A stretch of DNA of 64,000 nt from SKPS01 sp964469215. GTDB lineage: Bacteria > Bacteroidota > Bacteroidia > Bacteroidales > SKPS01. Each line of letters begins with the position of its first letter. Within the stretch, counting starts at the first letter, position 1. The notes beneath the pieces are model-generated. The model saw only the letters and a list, made by a program, of their open reading frames with translations. It did not search any database and was not told where the DNA came from. A program made the translations under genes and the position numbers. Below, piece after piece: positions 10,093 through 19,744 of this stretch. Location of the stretch: the NCBI GenBank assembly GCA_964469215.1, contig CAYXYB010000003.1:140417-204416 (forward strand). The letters run 5' to 3'.

Positions 10093-11496
10093 ATGAAATT
10101 ATCAAACACAATTGTTGCGTTATCAACACCTACCGGAAGGGGGGCAATTGCTCTGATAAGGATATCCGGGCCAATGAGTCTTGAATTACTTAAGAGAGTT
10201 TTTCATCATAAAAGCAGAAAAAAAAATAGCATTAACCCCAGAAAAGTCTATTTCGGGAATATCTATGATAATGAAATCCTCATAGACGATGTGCTTGTAA
10301 CATATTTCCATGCCCCCTATTCCTATACTGGAGAAGATATGGCGGAGGTCAGTTGCCACGGTTCAGTATATATTCAGGAAAGAATACTGCGACTTTTTAT
10401 TGATTGTGGTGCAAGGCTTGCTGAACCTGGTGAATTTACTTTGAGAGCATTTTTAAATGGCAGAATAGACCTTGCTCAGGCAGAAGGTATTGCTGATCTG
10501 ATTGCTTCAGTTAACAGCAGACAGCACCACTTTGCTTTACAGCAAATCAGGGGTGGAATATCCAATAAACTGAAAACGCTAAGGAACAGACTTGTAGAGT
10601 TCGGCACATTGCTGGAACTGGAGCTGGATTTCAGCCAGGAAGATGTTGAATTTGCTGATAGATTAGCCATGAATGTTTTATTGGATGACATCTTACAGGA
10701 GATACAGAAGCTTACTGATACTTTCAGGACAGGCAATGCTATAAAACGTGGTATTCCGGTAGCAATAACGGGAAGGCCAAACGCCGGCAAATCAACTCTT
10801 CTTAATGCTCTGCTTGACGAAGACAAAGCTCTGGTTTCGGAACTTCCAGGCACAACAAGAGATGCTATTGAGGATTGTGTGATGATAAAAGAGATACCTT
10901 TCCGTTTAATAGATACCGCCGGACTCCGTGATGAACCGGATACAATTGAAGCATTGGGCATTGAAAGGAGCTTTGAAAAAATATCCCAGGCAGCAATTGT
11001 CCTGTATTTGTTTGATGCACCGGTAACAGGTATTGATGAAATAAAAGAAGAACTCGCATTTCTTTTTGAGCGACTCAGAGGAACAATAGAAGCAGAAGAG
11101 CTCAATAGAAAGCAGTTCATACTTGTAGCAAACAAAATTGACAAAATGGTTGAGATACCACATCATTTCAGAGATTATCTCGACATGGAGGTGGTGTTTA
11201 TTTCTGCTAAAAGGCATGAGAACCTCACGGGATTGACTGATGCACTTACATCCTTTGTTGACACATCAATTCTGCAGAATCAGCTTGTAATAACAAGTGC
11301 CAGACATTTCGAAGCACTGTCAAAGAGCCTTGAAGCTATAAAAGAGGCACAGAGCGCTCTTAATAACAATATACCATCCGATCTTGTTGCTGTTGATATC
11401 AGGAAGGCACTTCATCATATAGGAGTCATCACAGGGGCAATCTCATCCGACGAAATGCTTCAAAATATATTCGGAAAATTTTGCATCGGAAAGTAA
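10093..11496 (+). CDS. mnmE: tRNA uridine-5-carboxymethylaminomethyl modification GTPase
   Basis: MnmE with MnmG installs the cmnm5 group at the wobble uridine of certain tRNAs. The N-terminal tetrahydrofolate-binding domain begins KLSNTIVALSTPTGRGAIAL. The G domain shows G1 GRPNAGKST, G2-region PGTTRD, G3 DTAGLRD and G4 NKID. The C-terminus ends FCIGK, the conserved C[IL]GK with the family cysteine. An earlier in-frame ATG at 10060 would add MFFNHPPYLCC, which is outside the family; I therefore chose the ATG at 10093 (467 aa, normal length). The gene stands alone. Confidence 0.97.
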   Translation: MKLSNTIVALSTPTGRGAIALIRISGPMSLELLKRVFHHKSRKKNSINPRKVYFGNIYDNEILIDDVLVTYFHAPYSYTGEDMAEVSCHGSVYIQERILRLFIDCGARLAEPGEFTLRAFLNGRIDLAQAEGIADLIASVNSRQHHFALQQIRGGISNKLKTLRNRLVEFGTLLELELDFSQEDVEFADRLAMNVLLDDILQEIQKLTDTFRTGNAIKRGIPVAITGRPNAGKSTLLNALLDEDKALVSELPGTTRDAIEDCVMIKEIPFRLIDTAGLRDEPDTIEALGIERSFEKISQAAIVLYLFDAPVTGIDEIKEELAFLFERLRGTIEAEELNRKQFILVANKIDKMVEIPHHFRDYLDMEVVFISAKRHENLTGLTDALTSFVDTSILQNQLVITSARHFEALSKSLEAIKEAQSALNNNIPSDLVAVDIRKALHHIGVITGAISSDEMLQNIFGKFCIGK

Positions 11497-11631
11497 TGAC
11501 TTGCATGCAGAATTTGTTAATTGTTTCAAAGATTCTTTCAAAGCAACTTCCTGATTGGCTTTAATGTATTGAATTGCTAAGATTTCTATGGTTATTAAAA
11601 CCTATGAGGCAGAGTTTTCTATCAACGGGTA

Positions 11632-12837
11632 TCAGTTATTCAACATTCTGACAATACTACCGAAATATGTTTCTCCATTTTTAGTTACAAAATTCCAAAA
11701 GTAAAGTCCGTTTTTTAAGTAACCCGGATAAATAATGCCTGAGTTGTTAATATAGATTTCATAAACCCGCATTCCTGCAGGATCATACATCCTGAAAATA
11801 CCGGTATGTCTTAAATCATGGTTAAACACAGGATTGTTATCAAGAAGGATATTAATTCTTTCCGAAAAAGGATTTGGAAAGATATTTATTGCCGAAGATT
11901 GGTCAGGAAACCTGGTTTCTATGCCTACAAGGTCACAAGTTTTTGCAAAGCTGACTTCCGGATCTGCGACCAAGGAGTTATCAAATTGAACTCCTGAATT
12001 ATAATCACCCTTTATGTGGAAGTCAAGCCATGGGATCAGATAACGGGTTAATATCTCATGTTGTTTGGCTCTGGTAATAGTTGGCTGAGGTGTACACGAT
12101 GCTTCACCAATGTTACAGTATAGATTTGATTCAGCCATCTGGCAATGGCTTCCTCCTTTAATACTTATGTAAGTTTTACAAAGACTACTCATATCATTAT
12201 ATATCGGAAGCTGGTGACTTGCAGGCGGTGTAACACAGTCGTTTTCGCTGGCGAATATCAGGGCAGGAATTGTGATCTGAGAGGCAGCAGAGATAGCTGA
12301 TGGGTTTGTTTCGGCTGGTGCAAATGTTACATGGAACTTCACTGAAGACTCCATTGCTGCAGCCAGCACCGCAGCCCCTCCTCCCATACTATGGCCCATA
12401 ACACAGTTCATCGTGTCAATCCGTTTATAAAAAGGGGATGATGAATTGTTACTAAATTCAGTTACAGCTCGTATCAAAAAGGCAAGATCTTTCCCAAAAG
12501 TTTCATGCGAAGGTGAGAGCCCACCCTCAGTTATTGGCATAACCAGAATATATCCTTCGGGTACAAGTGCCGACCAGATATTTTGGTAGGCACTCCATTC
12601 CATCACAAAACCGTGTCCGAAAACCAGCAGTGGAAAAGCGTAATTGTTTACTGATGTTATCGGTACGCCATCTCCTTCATTATCTGCGGGATAATAAATA
12701 TGGAAGTCGACTACCCTGTTTGCGCGGTTAGGATCAGTTAAATACATTTCCTTATGGCCTGTATGATATGGTTGCGACATAAGTGGAATTATAGTTCCGG
12801 TCACAGCTAAAACGAGAATGATTTGTCTTATTATCAT
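11632..12837 (-). CDS. Secreted alpha/beta hydrolase with T9SS sorting domain
   Basis: A 401-residue protein with a signal peptide (MIIRQIILVLAVTGTIIPLM) and an alpha/beta hydrolase domain resembling the chlorophyllase/PAF-acetylhydrolase/dienelactone-hydrolase group. The nucleophile elbow is GHSMGGG, an acid candidate is in FASENDCVTPP, and a His candidate in KGGSHCQMAES. An oxyanion-type HG pair appears in FGHGFVME. The last 80 residues are a T9SS type A sorting domain starting INIFPNPFSERINI. It is therefore predicted to be exported to the surface as an esterase or lipase; the substrate is unknown. Confidence 0.85.
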   Translation of the reverse strand: MIIRQIILVLAVTGTIIPLMSQPYHTGHKEMYLTDPNRANRVVDFHIYYPADNEGDGVPITSVNNYAFPLLVFGHGFVMEWSAYQNIWSALVPEGYILVMPITEGGLSPSHETFGKDLAFLIRAVTEFSNNSSSPFYKRIDTMNCVMGHSMGGGAAVLAAAMESSVKFHVTFAPAETNPSAISAASQITIPALIFASENDCVTPPASHQLPIYNDMSSLCKTYISIKGGSHCQMAESNLYCNIGEASCTPQPTITRAKQHEILTRYLIPWLDFHIKGDYNSGVQFDNSLVADPEVSFAKTCDLVGIETRFPDQSSAINIFPNPFSERINILLDNNPVFNHDLRHTGIFRMYDPAGMRVYEIYINNSGIIYPGYLKNGLYFWNFVTKNGETYFGSIVRMLNN

Positions 12838-13130
12838 TTTGTTTATTGGTCAATTATTGGTGTAGCAATTATTATTTTAGATTGCAAAGTTAATTCATTT
12901 AAAGGGCAGCATGCTTTAATAATTAGCAAATTAGCATATTAGCTAATTTTTTGTTTAGCTTTATAATTTTGTTGCGTTTGGTAGTTTAATTTGCGATTGA
13001 TATGTTTATGGTATGTTCTTCACATTTTGTGTCTGATTTAATATATCTTTGGTTCGGAATAGTAATTACTTATTTCCCTGAAAACAGAGCTAAAGTCAGC
13101 TAATCAATAAAAAGCCAAAAACTATCAGAG
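12838..13130. other. Divergent intergenic region, promoter-bearing
   Basis: This 293-bp AT-rich stretch separates two divergent T9SS-cargo genes. Apart from a TATCTTTG box for the rightward gene and some short TTAGCAAATTAGCATATTAGC repeats around 12920-12945, nothing is seen in it. Confidence 0.5.
13044..13051 (+). promoter_or_regulatory. Promoter -7-like box (TATCTTTG)
   Basis: TAnnTTTG match 80 bp upstream of the start at 13131. A TTTG lies at 13026-13029, but with only 14 bp spacing rather than the usual 19-21, so only the -7 element is supported. Confidence 0.35.
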
Positions 13131-14987
13131 ATGAAGAAGCTAATTGTTATAATTTCGGCAACAATACTTTTAGTAAATTCTTTAAAAACTGAAGCACAGA
13201 CAGGTGGGTATGTAATCCTTAGTTCAACATCTGATACCACTGATGCCTGGTATGAACCGGTCAGGATACTGCGTAATTACCGAAATGCCCAGGTTGTAAC
13301 CTTCGACCCAGCGAATGTTTATAGTTTACTTGCACCTCTGATAGGGTTGATGCCAAGGTATGTTGCTGTTGTTATTAAACCCGATGAACTGTATATCAAC
13401 TTTGTAAGGGAGTTTCTTATGATGAGCACCCAACTCGATCCCGATCCATTTCCTGATTTCTCATACGGATACATAACCGGAGCCACTGCCCAGGATGCGG
13501 TAAACTTCGTCAACAAGATAATACAGGCTGAAACCCAGAACATCAAGAACTATCCCCTACGTGCCGGTGGATATGCCGCTTCAACCGTTAATTATGTTTA
13601 TCCGTTTTCCAGCAACTATTTTCACTATTTGAATCCTACAGTATCATCCACAATTTATATGATGACTGACGATTCTGCCAGTGGAAAGAATTTTTTTCTG
13701 GCCAACACCAACCTGATGCAAAACAATAAGATTCTGAACATAGGACATAACGGTGATCCACATATGGTTTGGTTATTTGAAGGAGGTAATAGCAATCCCA
13801 ATCCTCCTGTGTGGGCTTATGATCCTCTAAAAATTGAGGATCCTGCATATTCCAGGGTAGGATTGACAAGTTTTGACATTGCCCCCATAAACCTCTACCC
13901 TGCAGTTGTTTTTAATGGTGCGTGTCATCAGGCAGTACCTAAAAAAGTGCTTGTCGAGTCTGATATAGCTGCAACCTTTGGCAACACCCAGGGACAGTCA
14001 GAGTTTTACAACATGAGCGACACTTTCAGTTTTGCGCTGACAATACTAAAGACAGGTATTACAGGTTATTTTGCCGCTTGTGGTGCCAACAATGCAAATG
14101 ATGGAGGTGAGGACCTTTACAATTCATTTCTATATAACGAACCACTTGGTGATATCCACAAGCGATCTCATGATGGTGTAGTAATGGGGTTCCTCGGGAA
14201 CAACATCAATCTGAAACTTTTTCAACAGGGTGGTTCCTCAGGTGGATGCGATGTGTTGTCATCCGGTAGCTTTAACCCCAATCAGTGGTCAGGAGCATGT
14301 TATATGCTGGGTGGAAAAGCCAACCGGATCTATTTCGGTGATCCATTATTTCATCCTTTCGAATTACATAAATCTGATTCATTGACCCTCACATGGTCAT
14401 CAATAACACCTGTTAATTCAACTGCTCTAGACATTAACCTTAACTTCAAAAAACCTTCAGGTTTCTGGCCTGTATGGGATAAGTTTCATCACGGACAAAC
14501 AAGAATATATAAAGCAGTAGAGATGCCGCCTCTGTTTGGCAACATAAACTCGATCAGCATTATAGATTCCAGCGGGCCTTACAGCATGGCAATTCATGCA
14601 CTTGAAAAGTTTCACGGGAGAACCTTTTTACATCTGGAGGTTGACATCCCTATAGACAACATGGATGCAGCAAGTTACAGCATGACCTTCAGGGTAAACT
14701 ACACATTGACCGGAAACAACGATCGGCCACAATCCGAACCAATGCCAACAAAAATTTATCCGAATCCTGCCCGTGAATCGGTCACTATTTCCTTTTACAA
14801 CCCAAACAATGAACCTCACACTGCCTGTCTCTTCGACGGATCTGGTAGGTTAGTTCAGAATAAATACACAACACACGAAAGCAACATCACTTTTGAGCGG
14901 GGATCCCTGGTTGACGGTATCTATTTTTACACACTGCAACGCACCGACGGAACCTCTGGAAGAGGCAAAGTGGTGTTTGTAAGGTGA
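13131..14987 (+). CDS. T9SS-exported protein, possibly a divergent C25-like (clan CD) peptidase
   Basis: A 618-residue protein with a signal peptide ending SLKTEAQ and a C-terminal T9SS type A sorting domain beginning KIYPNPARESVTI. The central region has the layout of a gingipain catalytic fold: His206 in NIGHNGDPHMVW, Cys265 in VVFNGACHQAVPK, and ANRIYFGDPLFHPF near residue 400, similar to the YFGDP block that closes C25 domains. The His-Cys spacing is 59 rather than 33 because of an inserted Gly/Pro/Asn-rich loop. I infer a caspase-fold relative; whether it is an active protease is open. The gene stands between two other secreted hydrolase genes. Confidence 0.6.
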   Translation: MKKLIVIISATILLVNSLKTEAQTGGYVILSSTSDTTDAWYEPVRILRNYRNAQVVTFDPANVYSLLAPLIGLMPRYVAVVIKPDELYINFVREFLMMSTQLDPDPFPDFSYGYITGATAQDAVNFVNKIIQAETQNIKNYPLRAGGYAASTVNYVYPFSSNYFHYLNPTVSSTIYMMTDDSASGKNFFLANTNLMQNNKILNIGHNGDPHMVWLFEGGNSNPNPPVWAYDPLKIEDPAYSRVGLTSFDIAPINLYPAVVFNGACHQAVPKKVLVESDIAATFGNTQGQSEFYNMSDTFSFALTILKTGITGYFAACGANNANDGGEDLYNSFLYNEPLGDIHKRSHDGVVMGFLGNNINLKLFQQGGSSGGCDVLSSGSFNPNQWSGACYMLGGKANRIYFGDPLFHPFELHKSDSLTLTWSSITPVNSTALDINLNFKKPSGFWPVWDKFHHGQTRIYKAVEMPPLFGNINSISIIDSSGPYSMAIHALEKFHGRTFLHLEVDIPIDNMDAASYSMTFRVNYTLTGNNDRPQSEPMPTKIYPNPARESVTISFYNPNNEPHTACLFDGSGRLVQNKYTTHESNITFERGSLVDGIYFYTLQRTDGTSGRGKVVFVR

Positions 14988-15040
14988 AAGACCAGAGTGT
15001 CGGGATTATTTTTTTAGATTGCTTAAATAAAAATAACAAC

Positions 15041-16138
15041 ATGCAAAAAGCAGTGTTTCCCGGAAAATATATTCAGGACGAGAATGCATTGGACTTATTA
15101 CCGGATTATATGAAGATGTTTGGCAAAAGGTGGATGATCCTTGCTTCTCATTCTGCCATAAAGATTTTGGAGCGAATAAAACCTAAACTCGTAATGGATA
15201 ATATAATCATAGAGCGTTTTCAAGGAGAGTGTAGTGAAAATGAGCTACAGAGGGTTGAATCTATTGTTAAAAATTATAAAATCGATATTCTTGCCGGAAT
15301 GGGAGGTGGCAAAACCATTGACACTGCAAAGATTGTTAGTGACCGTGTTAATATTCCGGTTATTATTGTTCCTACGATTGCTTCTACTGACGCTCCTTGC
15401 AGCGGTTCTGCTGTGATTTATACTGAAAACGGTGCATTCAAATCGGTTTTCTATCAGAAAATGAATCCACAGATAGTGCTTGTTGATATGTGGATTATTG
15501 CTAATGCACCAACAAGATTTCTGGTCTCCGGCATGGGAGATGCCCTGGCAACCTGGTTCGAAGCCAGATCTTGCACAACCAGCCAATCGGTAAATGCCTG
15601 TGGCGGTTATAGCACAATGGCTGCCCTTAATCTGGCAAAACTCTGTTACGATATACTTCTTGCTGATGGTGTTACTGCAAGAGATGATAACGACATGCAT
15701 AAGATTACCCCAGCGCTTAACCGGGTGGTGGAGGCCAACACCTTACTGAGTGGTATTGGATTTGAAAGCTCCGGTCTGGCAACTGCCCATTCGGTGCACA
15801 ACGGACTTACTGCTCTTGAAGTAACACATGCTTATTACCATGGAGAAAAAGTTGCATTTGGAGTAGTCTCTGGTTTGCACCTTATAAATGCTCAACCTGA
15901 TGAAATTGATACCGTCTACTCATTTTGCGAATCAGTTGGTTTACCTACAACCTTTGCTGATATTGGCCTAATTGAACCAGACCGAGAGCAACTTATGAGA
16001 GTAGCATTAAAAACATGTGCTCCGGAGGAGTGTATCCACCACGAAATTATTAAGGTAACACCCGGATTGGTGATTGATGCAATGATTGCTGCTGATGCAA
16101 TGGGATGCAAACGAAAAAAGCTGGAGCTTGTTTCCTGA
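15041..16138 (+). CDS. gldA: Glycerol dehydrogenase-family (GldA-type) Zn/NAD alcohol dehydrogenase
   Basis: The protein belongs to the iron/zinc-type alcohol dehydrogenases: NAD loop GMGGGKTIDTAK, the VPTIASTDAPCSGSAVIY block typical of GldA, and metal ligands Asp in GMGDALATW and His in ATAHSVHNGLTA and YYHGEKVAFG. GldA oxidises glycerol to dihydroxyacetone with NAD, or works in reverse. An upstream in-frame GTG (14984) overlaps the previous stop, but its extra 19 residues are not family-like; the ATG at 15041 gives the expected 365 aa beginning MQKAVFPGKYIQ. The substrate could differ from glycerol within the family. Confidence 0.85.
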   Translation: MQKAVFPGKYIQDENALDLLPDYMKMFGKRWMILASHSAIKILERIKPKLVMDNIIIERFQGECSENELQRVESIVKNYKIDILAGMGGGKTIDTAKIVSDRVNIPVIIVPTIASTDAPCSGSAVIYTENGAFKSVFYQKMNPQIVLVDMWIIANAPTRFLVSGMGDALATWFEARSCTTSQSVNACGGYSTMAALNLAKLCYDILLADGVTARDDNDMHKITPALNRVVEANTLLSGIGFESSGLATAHSVHNGLTALEVTHAYYHGEKVAFGVVSGLHLINAQPDEIDTVYSFCESVGLPTTFADIGLIEPDREQLMRVALKTCAPEECIHHEIIKVTPGLVIDAMIAADAMGCKRKKLELVS

Positions 16139-16164
16139 GCAATGCCTTTTACTGAGCTTCTGTT

Positions 16165-17523
16165 TCAATTTTTTAACATTATTTCTTTCATCCATTGATT
16201 AGTGATACGGATCACTTCAGCATTAAAACTGGAATAGTGGTAACCTTTAGTCTGGCTGTTTTTATAGCTCTCTTCGGGTGTGTTGGATCGGCAGAATGCG
16301 TGATCTGTGTCCGGAATCAAAACGAACCTTGCTGCACCCGGCCGGTAATGGTTAATTGTTCGCACTATGCCTTCATGCTGCTCATTTGAAAACGCTTCCA
16401 GATCGCCGCTGCCTCTCATTACCAGCACTTTTGTATCAGTATCCTTCCATGCTGCTGTCTGATTAGCGTGCTGAAGCTCCTGCCAGTAGGTGTAGTGTCT
16501 GTCCCAGATATGGCCTGCTCCGTCATACTGCATCATCTCCCTGAGAATTGTATCGTAAACAGGATCCTGTGCTAAAACAGTGGGGTCTTCCTGCATCACC
16601 AGAAATCGGTATAGCAGAGGTATTGATTTCACAATCATCTCTTCATTTTCTGCAGGGTCAACCCCCATAATGGGATTCTGAAACCTGAACATATCCAGAA
16701 TATATTCGAACCAGGTATCTCCTGAAGTTCCTTCAATTATTATACCCCTGACATTAAATCCTTTAGCCACAAAAGGGGCCTGCATAGCACCAAGTGAGTG
16801 GCCGAAAATGAAGATATTTGATGTATCAGCAAATTGCAGGGTTATTATTTTTTCAAGCCCGGCTGCAAAACCTCTGACCTCTTCCCAGTATCCCATCGAA
16901 CGGCAAGCCGGGGTGTTCAAAGAAGCACCTTCACCCGATTTCTCAACACGCACAACCGCATACCCCTCTTTGGTCAGCCGGGAAGTTATCTGACCATAGG
17001 GATGAGCTCCGATGTTGTCCAGAGAGTAGCACATATAACCCGGAATAAAGAGCACTACCGGGAATCTCCCCTCCCCTGCAGGTTTTGTGATTATCATACT
17101 AAGGAATCCCTCTCCGAAAGCAACCCGGTCATAAATCACCTCATAATAATCTGATGTTTCATGTGGCACTGGTGCTGCAATACCTTCGAGAACTTTTGTT
17201 TTCCTCTTTCGAATCACTTCTGCCCTGATCACTTCCCCTTCACGCATACCATCCATCAACCCTCTGAGCTGTTTTGCAGAAGTGACTTCATTATCATTTA
17301 ATTTTAACAGCACGTCCCCTACAAGCATCTTTATGTTTTTTCCCGTACCCTTCTCTCCAACTTCCATCACATACAAGCCCTTTTCAGCTTTTGTCAGTTG
17401 CTTAAGGGAATCATTCAAATCCTTTGTCCTGATATCCATCCAGCCTTTTCGGGGAAGAGGTTGAGCACAGATTGAAAAACCGGTAAAAATGGTCAGAATC
17501 AATAAGCAATAAAAACGTTCCAT
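16165..17523 (-). CDS. Secreted PDZ-alpha/beta hydrolase fusion
   Basis: A 452-residue protein with a signal peptide (MERFYCLLILTIFTGFSICA). Residues about 35-110 form a PDZ-like domain (GKNIKMLVGDVLLKLNDNEV ... GEVIRAEVIRKRKT), followed by an alpha/beta hydrolase (from about 125). The triad candidates are Ser in FGHSLGAMQ, Asp in RGSGDLEAFS and His in PDTDHAFC; PGYMCYS lies near the oxyanion hole. It is the last gene of a minus-strand run (19744 to 16165), 63 bp after its neighbour. Probably a periplasmic esterase or peptidase; no substrate is indicated. Confidence 0.82.
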   Translation of the reverse strand: MERFYCLLILTIFTGFSICAQPLPRKGWMDIRTKDLNDSLKQLTKAEKGLYVMEVGEKGTGKNIKMLVGDVLLKLNDNEVTSAKQLRGLMDGMREGEVIRAEVIRKRKTKVLEGIAAPVPHETSDYYEVIYDRVAFGEGFLSMIITKPAGEGRFPVVLFIPGYMCYSLDNIGAHPYGQITSRLTKEGYAVVRVEKSGEGASLNTPACRSMGYWEEVRGFAAGLEKIITLQFADTSNIFIFGHSLGAMQAPFVAKGFNVRGIIIEGTSGDTWFEYILDMFRFQNPIMGVDPAENEEMIVKSIPLLYRFLVMQEDPTVLAQDPVYDTILREMMQYDGAGHIWDRHYTYWQELQHANQTAAWKDTDTKVLVMRGSGDLEAFSNEQHEGIVRTINHYRPGAARFVLIPDTDHAFCRSNTPEESYKNSQTKGYHYSSFNAEVIRITNQWMKEIMLKN

Positions 17524-17586
17524 AATGTAATAGTTTATTGAGGTTATATTATCACCAATAACCTTCCTGTAATAAAAAATTTAAAG

Positions 17587-18426
17587 CTATTCAATCAACT
17601 TAACGTTGAAAATATACCTGTCATCGAGTGTTGAATCAGCGTCAATTATCTGAGTAAACCTAAGTGTACCTTTCGCTTCGGTATTATTTCCGAAAACCAG
17701 GACATCATCACTACTAAGGTTCTTAACTGTATTGTATTTTGCTGCACTGGCAAAGGCATCTTTCACGCTTTTTTCTGATGCAAGAGCATAATTAAAATCA
17801 TTCAGCTTTGAGAATAGCAGGCCTGAAGGAGATATCCACTCTCTCGACAAAGCATTAAGATGAACTGAATCTATGCTGTTATCAGCGAAATCCGGTTTAT
17901 CTGAAGATTGGTGGTCGTAAAAAACCGATTGCAGATCCTTAATCTCGAATGCATTTGGTTTACCCGACAGATTTGAATAGAAGACATTTCCGGCAAATTC
18001 AACCAAAGGTTGTTCCTTGTTTGATACCAGAACTATCCTGGGGATTGAATTGAAATGGCTATTTGAGGCAGCAGAAAATGTAAGGGTTACCAGAGAAGAA
18101 TCCTCAAAAAAAGGAACCTTATAATAGTATTTAAACTTCCTTTGAGGAGGTACCGAATCAAATACATTGGTTGTACCGTGTTTCGGATGAAACTGATCGA
18201 CTCTGAAAGATGTAATATTCTCTTCACACACAAGTTCTACATCAAATACAATAAATTCTCCGGAGGTACCATCTACCTGTGGAATTTGAGAGATAATTAT
18301 CACCAACGGTGTTTGATCCTCTTTGCAGGAGACACTACACATCAGGATCGTTATCAGTATTATAATAAACCCTCGGGTAGCATCAAAAACATTTTGACCA
18401 ACCCTTTTAAAAAGTTGTTCCATCAC
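17587..18426 (-). CDS. Hypothetical lipoprotein-like protein
   Basis: I do not recognise this 279-residue protein. It has a hydrophobic segment (FIIILITILMCSVSC) ending in a possible lipobox Cys, preceded by an unusually long N-terminus, so the real start may be further in. The remainder is beta-rich and rather acidic, with a short Ig-like stretch (about 50-130) and a mixed C-terminal half. It starts 11 bp after the stop of the upstream lipoprotein gene and is likely co-transcribed with it. Confidence 0.6.
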   Translation of the reverse strand: MMEQLFKRVGQNVFDATRGFIIILITILMCSVSCKEDQTPLVIIISQIPQVDGTSGEFIVFDVELVCEENITSFRVDQFHPKHGTTNVFDSVPPQRKFKYYYKVPFFEDSSLVTLTFSAASNSHFNSIPRIVLVSNKEQPLVEFAGNVFYSNLSGKPNAFEIKDLQSVFYDHQSSDKPDFADNSIDSVHLNALSREWISPSGLLFSKLNDFNYALASEKSVKDAFASAAKYNTVKNLSSDDVLVFGNNTEAKGTLRFTQIIDADSTLDDRYIFNVKLIE

Positions 18427-18437
18427 AGAGAACCTGA

Positions 18438-18899
18438 CTATTTGTAATCTATTTTATAAGCTTTTATGGTTGCCTCTTCTTTTACTATACTTCCCAGAAA
18501 CATTCTTTGGGTAATCCTTCTGGTTTTAGATACGACAAAGTAGTCGGCAGCCGGATAAGAGTCCGTTACCTTATAGGTTGCTCTCTGCAGTAATGGTGAA
18601 AGGTTAAGTCCGAGGGGACCGGTGAATCTAACCCTGTCAACTTTCCTCAGGTCATAAAGTTCGCCGTTTATTCGTTCAATATGGAGTATCACACCCAGAT
18701 AGGTTTTGTAATCAATGTCAATCGAAACCTCCCCCATGTAAAGTATATCTCCGGTTGTAAGGTGAACTTCAATCCTGTTTGGAGTAAGGGATGTGCTCTC
18801 TTTGGATGCTGAAGTGAAGTGACCTACAGTACAGGATGACAAAAACAGTAATGCCATTATACCGGTCACAAAACATATATTTCTTGTGGTTCGTAACAT
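18438..18899 (-). CDS. Small lipoprotein of unknown function
   Basis: A 153-residue protein with an N-terminal signal and lipobox LLFLSSC, so it is predicted to be an outer- or inner-membrane lipoprotein. The mature part is predicted beta-rich (RIEVHLTTGDILYMGEVSI, LRKVDRVRFTGP) and ends KAYKIDYK. No family is recognised. It lies in a co-directional run between a barrel protein gene and another lipoprotein-like gene; a cell-envelope role is inferred from location only. Confidence 0.65.
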   Translation of the reverse strand: MLRTTRNICFVTGIMALLFLSSCTVGHFTSASKESTSLTPNRIEVHLTTGDILYMGEVSIDIDYKTYLGVILHIERINGELYDLRKVDRVRFTGPLGLNLSPLLQRATYKVTDSYPAADYFVVSKTRRITQRMFLGSIVKEEATIKAYKIDYK

Positions 18900-18955
18900 G
18901 TTTTTATGATTTAAAGATGTTGTGCATTTTTGCGAAATATGATCGGACCGGAAAA

Positions 18956-19744
18956 CTACCTGAAAAAGTAGTAACTGAGAGTTATCCTCAGGTCGTTACC
19001 AAGGAGGAATTTTTTGTGTTTAAGGCTGGTATATTTATCAGTAGTACCGTTGGTCTCAAGATAATATACCTGCTTAACTTCGTTTATTACTTCAGTAACC
19101 TTGTACTGTAACCCAAAGTTATGGAGTGCTGAAATACCATATTCAAGCCCGATTGCTACAGGAAGATCCGCTATAAATGTCTGCAATCCGATAATATAGC
19201 TAAAGCCACTAACGATAACATTCTGGCTGACAGTCATCGAGTTTTTTGGGTCGTATTCCTTGTCTTCAAGCCAGTAATTTCTACCAAGAACAATTCCTGC
19301 TCCCATATAAACATCCAGAAGGTTTTGTTTTCCAAAATGCTTTACAACTGCGGGTGTAAGACGGAAAACTGATTCAGACAACCGGTTTTTGTAAAGCAAA
19401 CCCACCGTAGAGGTGTCTGGCTCTCCAACCAGTTTCGTTTTGTCATTTGCAACCTGTATTCCTAAACGGTATTCCAGGATGTCACTTTTATAATACTTGA
19501 TGTTAACGAGAGGCAATCCAAGCAGGAAAGTGCTCTGCTTAATATTGTCTGCTCTTGTCAGATCCAAAATGCTGAATATTGATGGCCCGACATAAAGGCC
19601 AAAATTACCTGCCAGAGGCCTGGTTCCATAACGCAACACAGATGGAATATCTTCCCTGGTTGTAAGCTGAGCCGACAGGCTCATTGCAAAAAGCATAACC
19701 GTTGCTAATGCTAAAATCTTTCTCATTTTTTGACTGGATTTCAT
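18956..19744 (-). CDS. Outer-membrane beta-barrel-type protein
   Basis: The protein starts MKSSQKMRKILALATVML and has a signal peptide ending MSLSAQ. The rest shows alternating amphipathic strands with aromatic girdles (GNFGLYVGPS, NIKYYKSDILEYRLGIQVA, LLDVYMGAGIVLGRNYW) and ends in LRITLSYYFFR, an aromatic C-terminus typical of outer-membrane barrels. A more upstream in-frame start (19783) adds only MLGLNNNQLTKVL and is unlikely; ATG at 19744 or 19726 fits. Function unknown; it heads the minus-strand run to 16165. Confidence 0.65.
   Translation of the reverse strand: MKSSQKMRKILALATVMLFAMSLSAQLTTREDIPSVLRYGTRPLAGNFGLYVGPSIFSILDLTRADNIKQSTFLLGLPLVNIKYYKSDILEYRLGIQVANDKTKLVGEPDTSTVGLLYKNRLSESVFRLTPAVVKHFGKQNLLDVYMGAGIVLGRNYWLEDKEYDPKNSMTVSQNVIVSGFSYIIGLQTFIADLPVAIGLEYGISALHNFGLQYKVTEVINEVKQVYYLETNGTTDKYTSLKHKKFLLGNDLRITLSYYFFR

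Noticed and set aside
14984..15040. GTG start overlapping the previous stop for the GldA-type gene
   Set aside because: The extra 19 residues do not fit the family; the ATG at 15041 gives a normal N-terminus.
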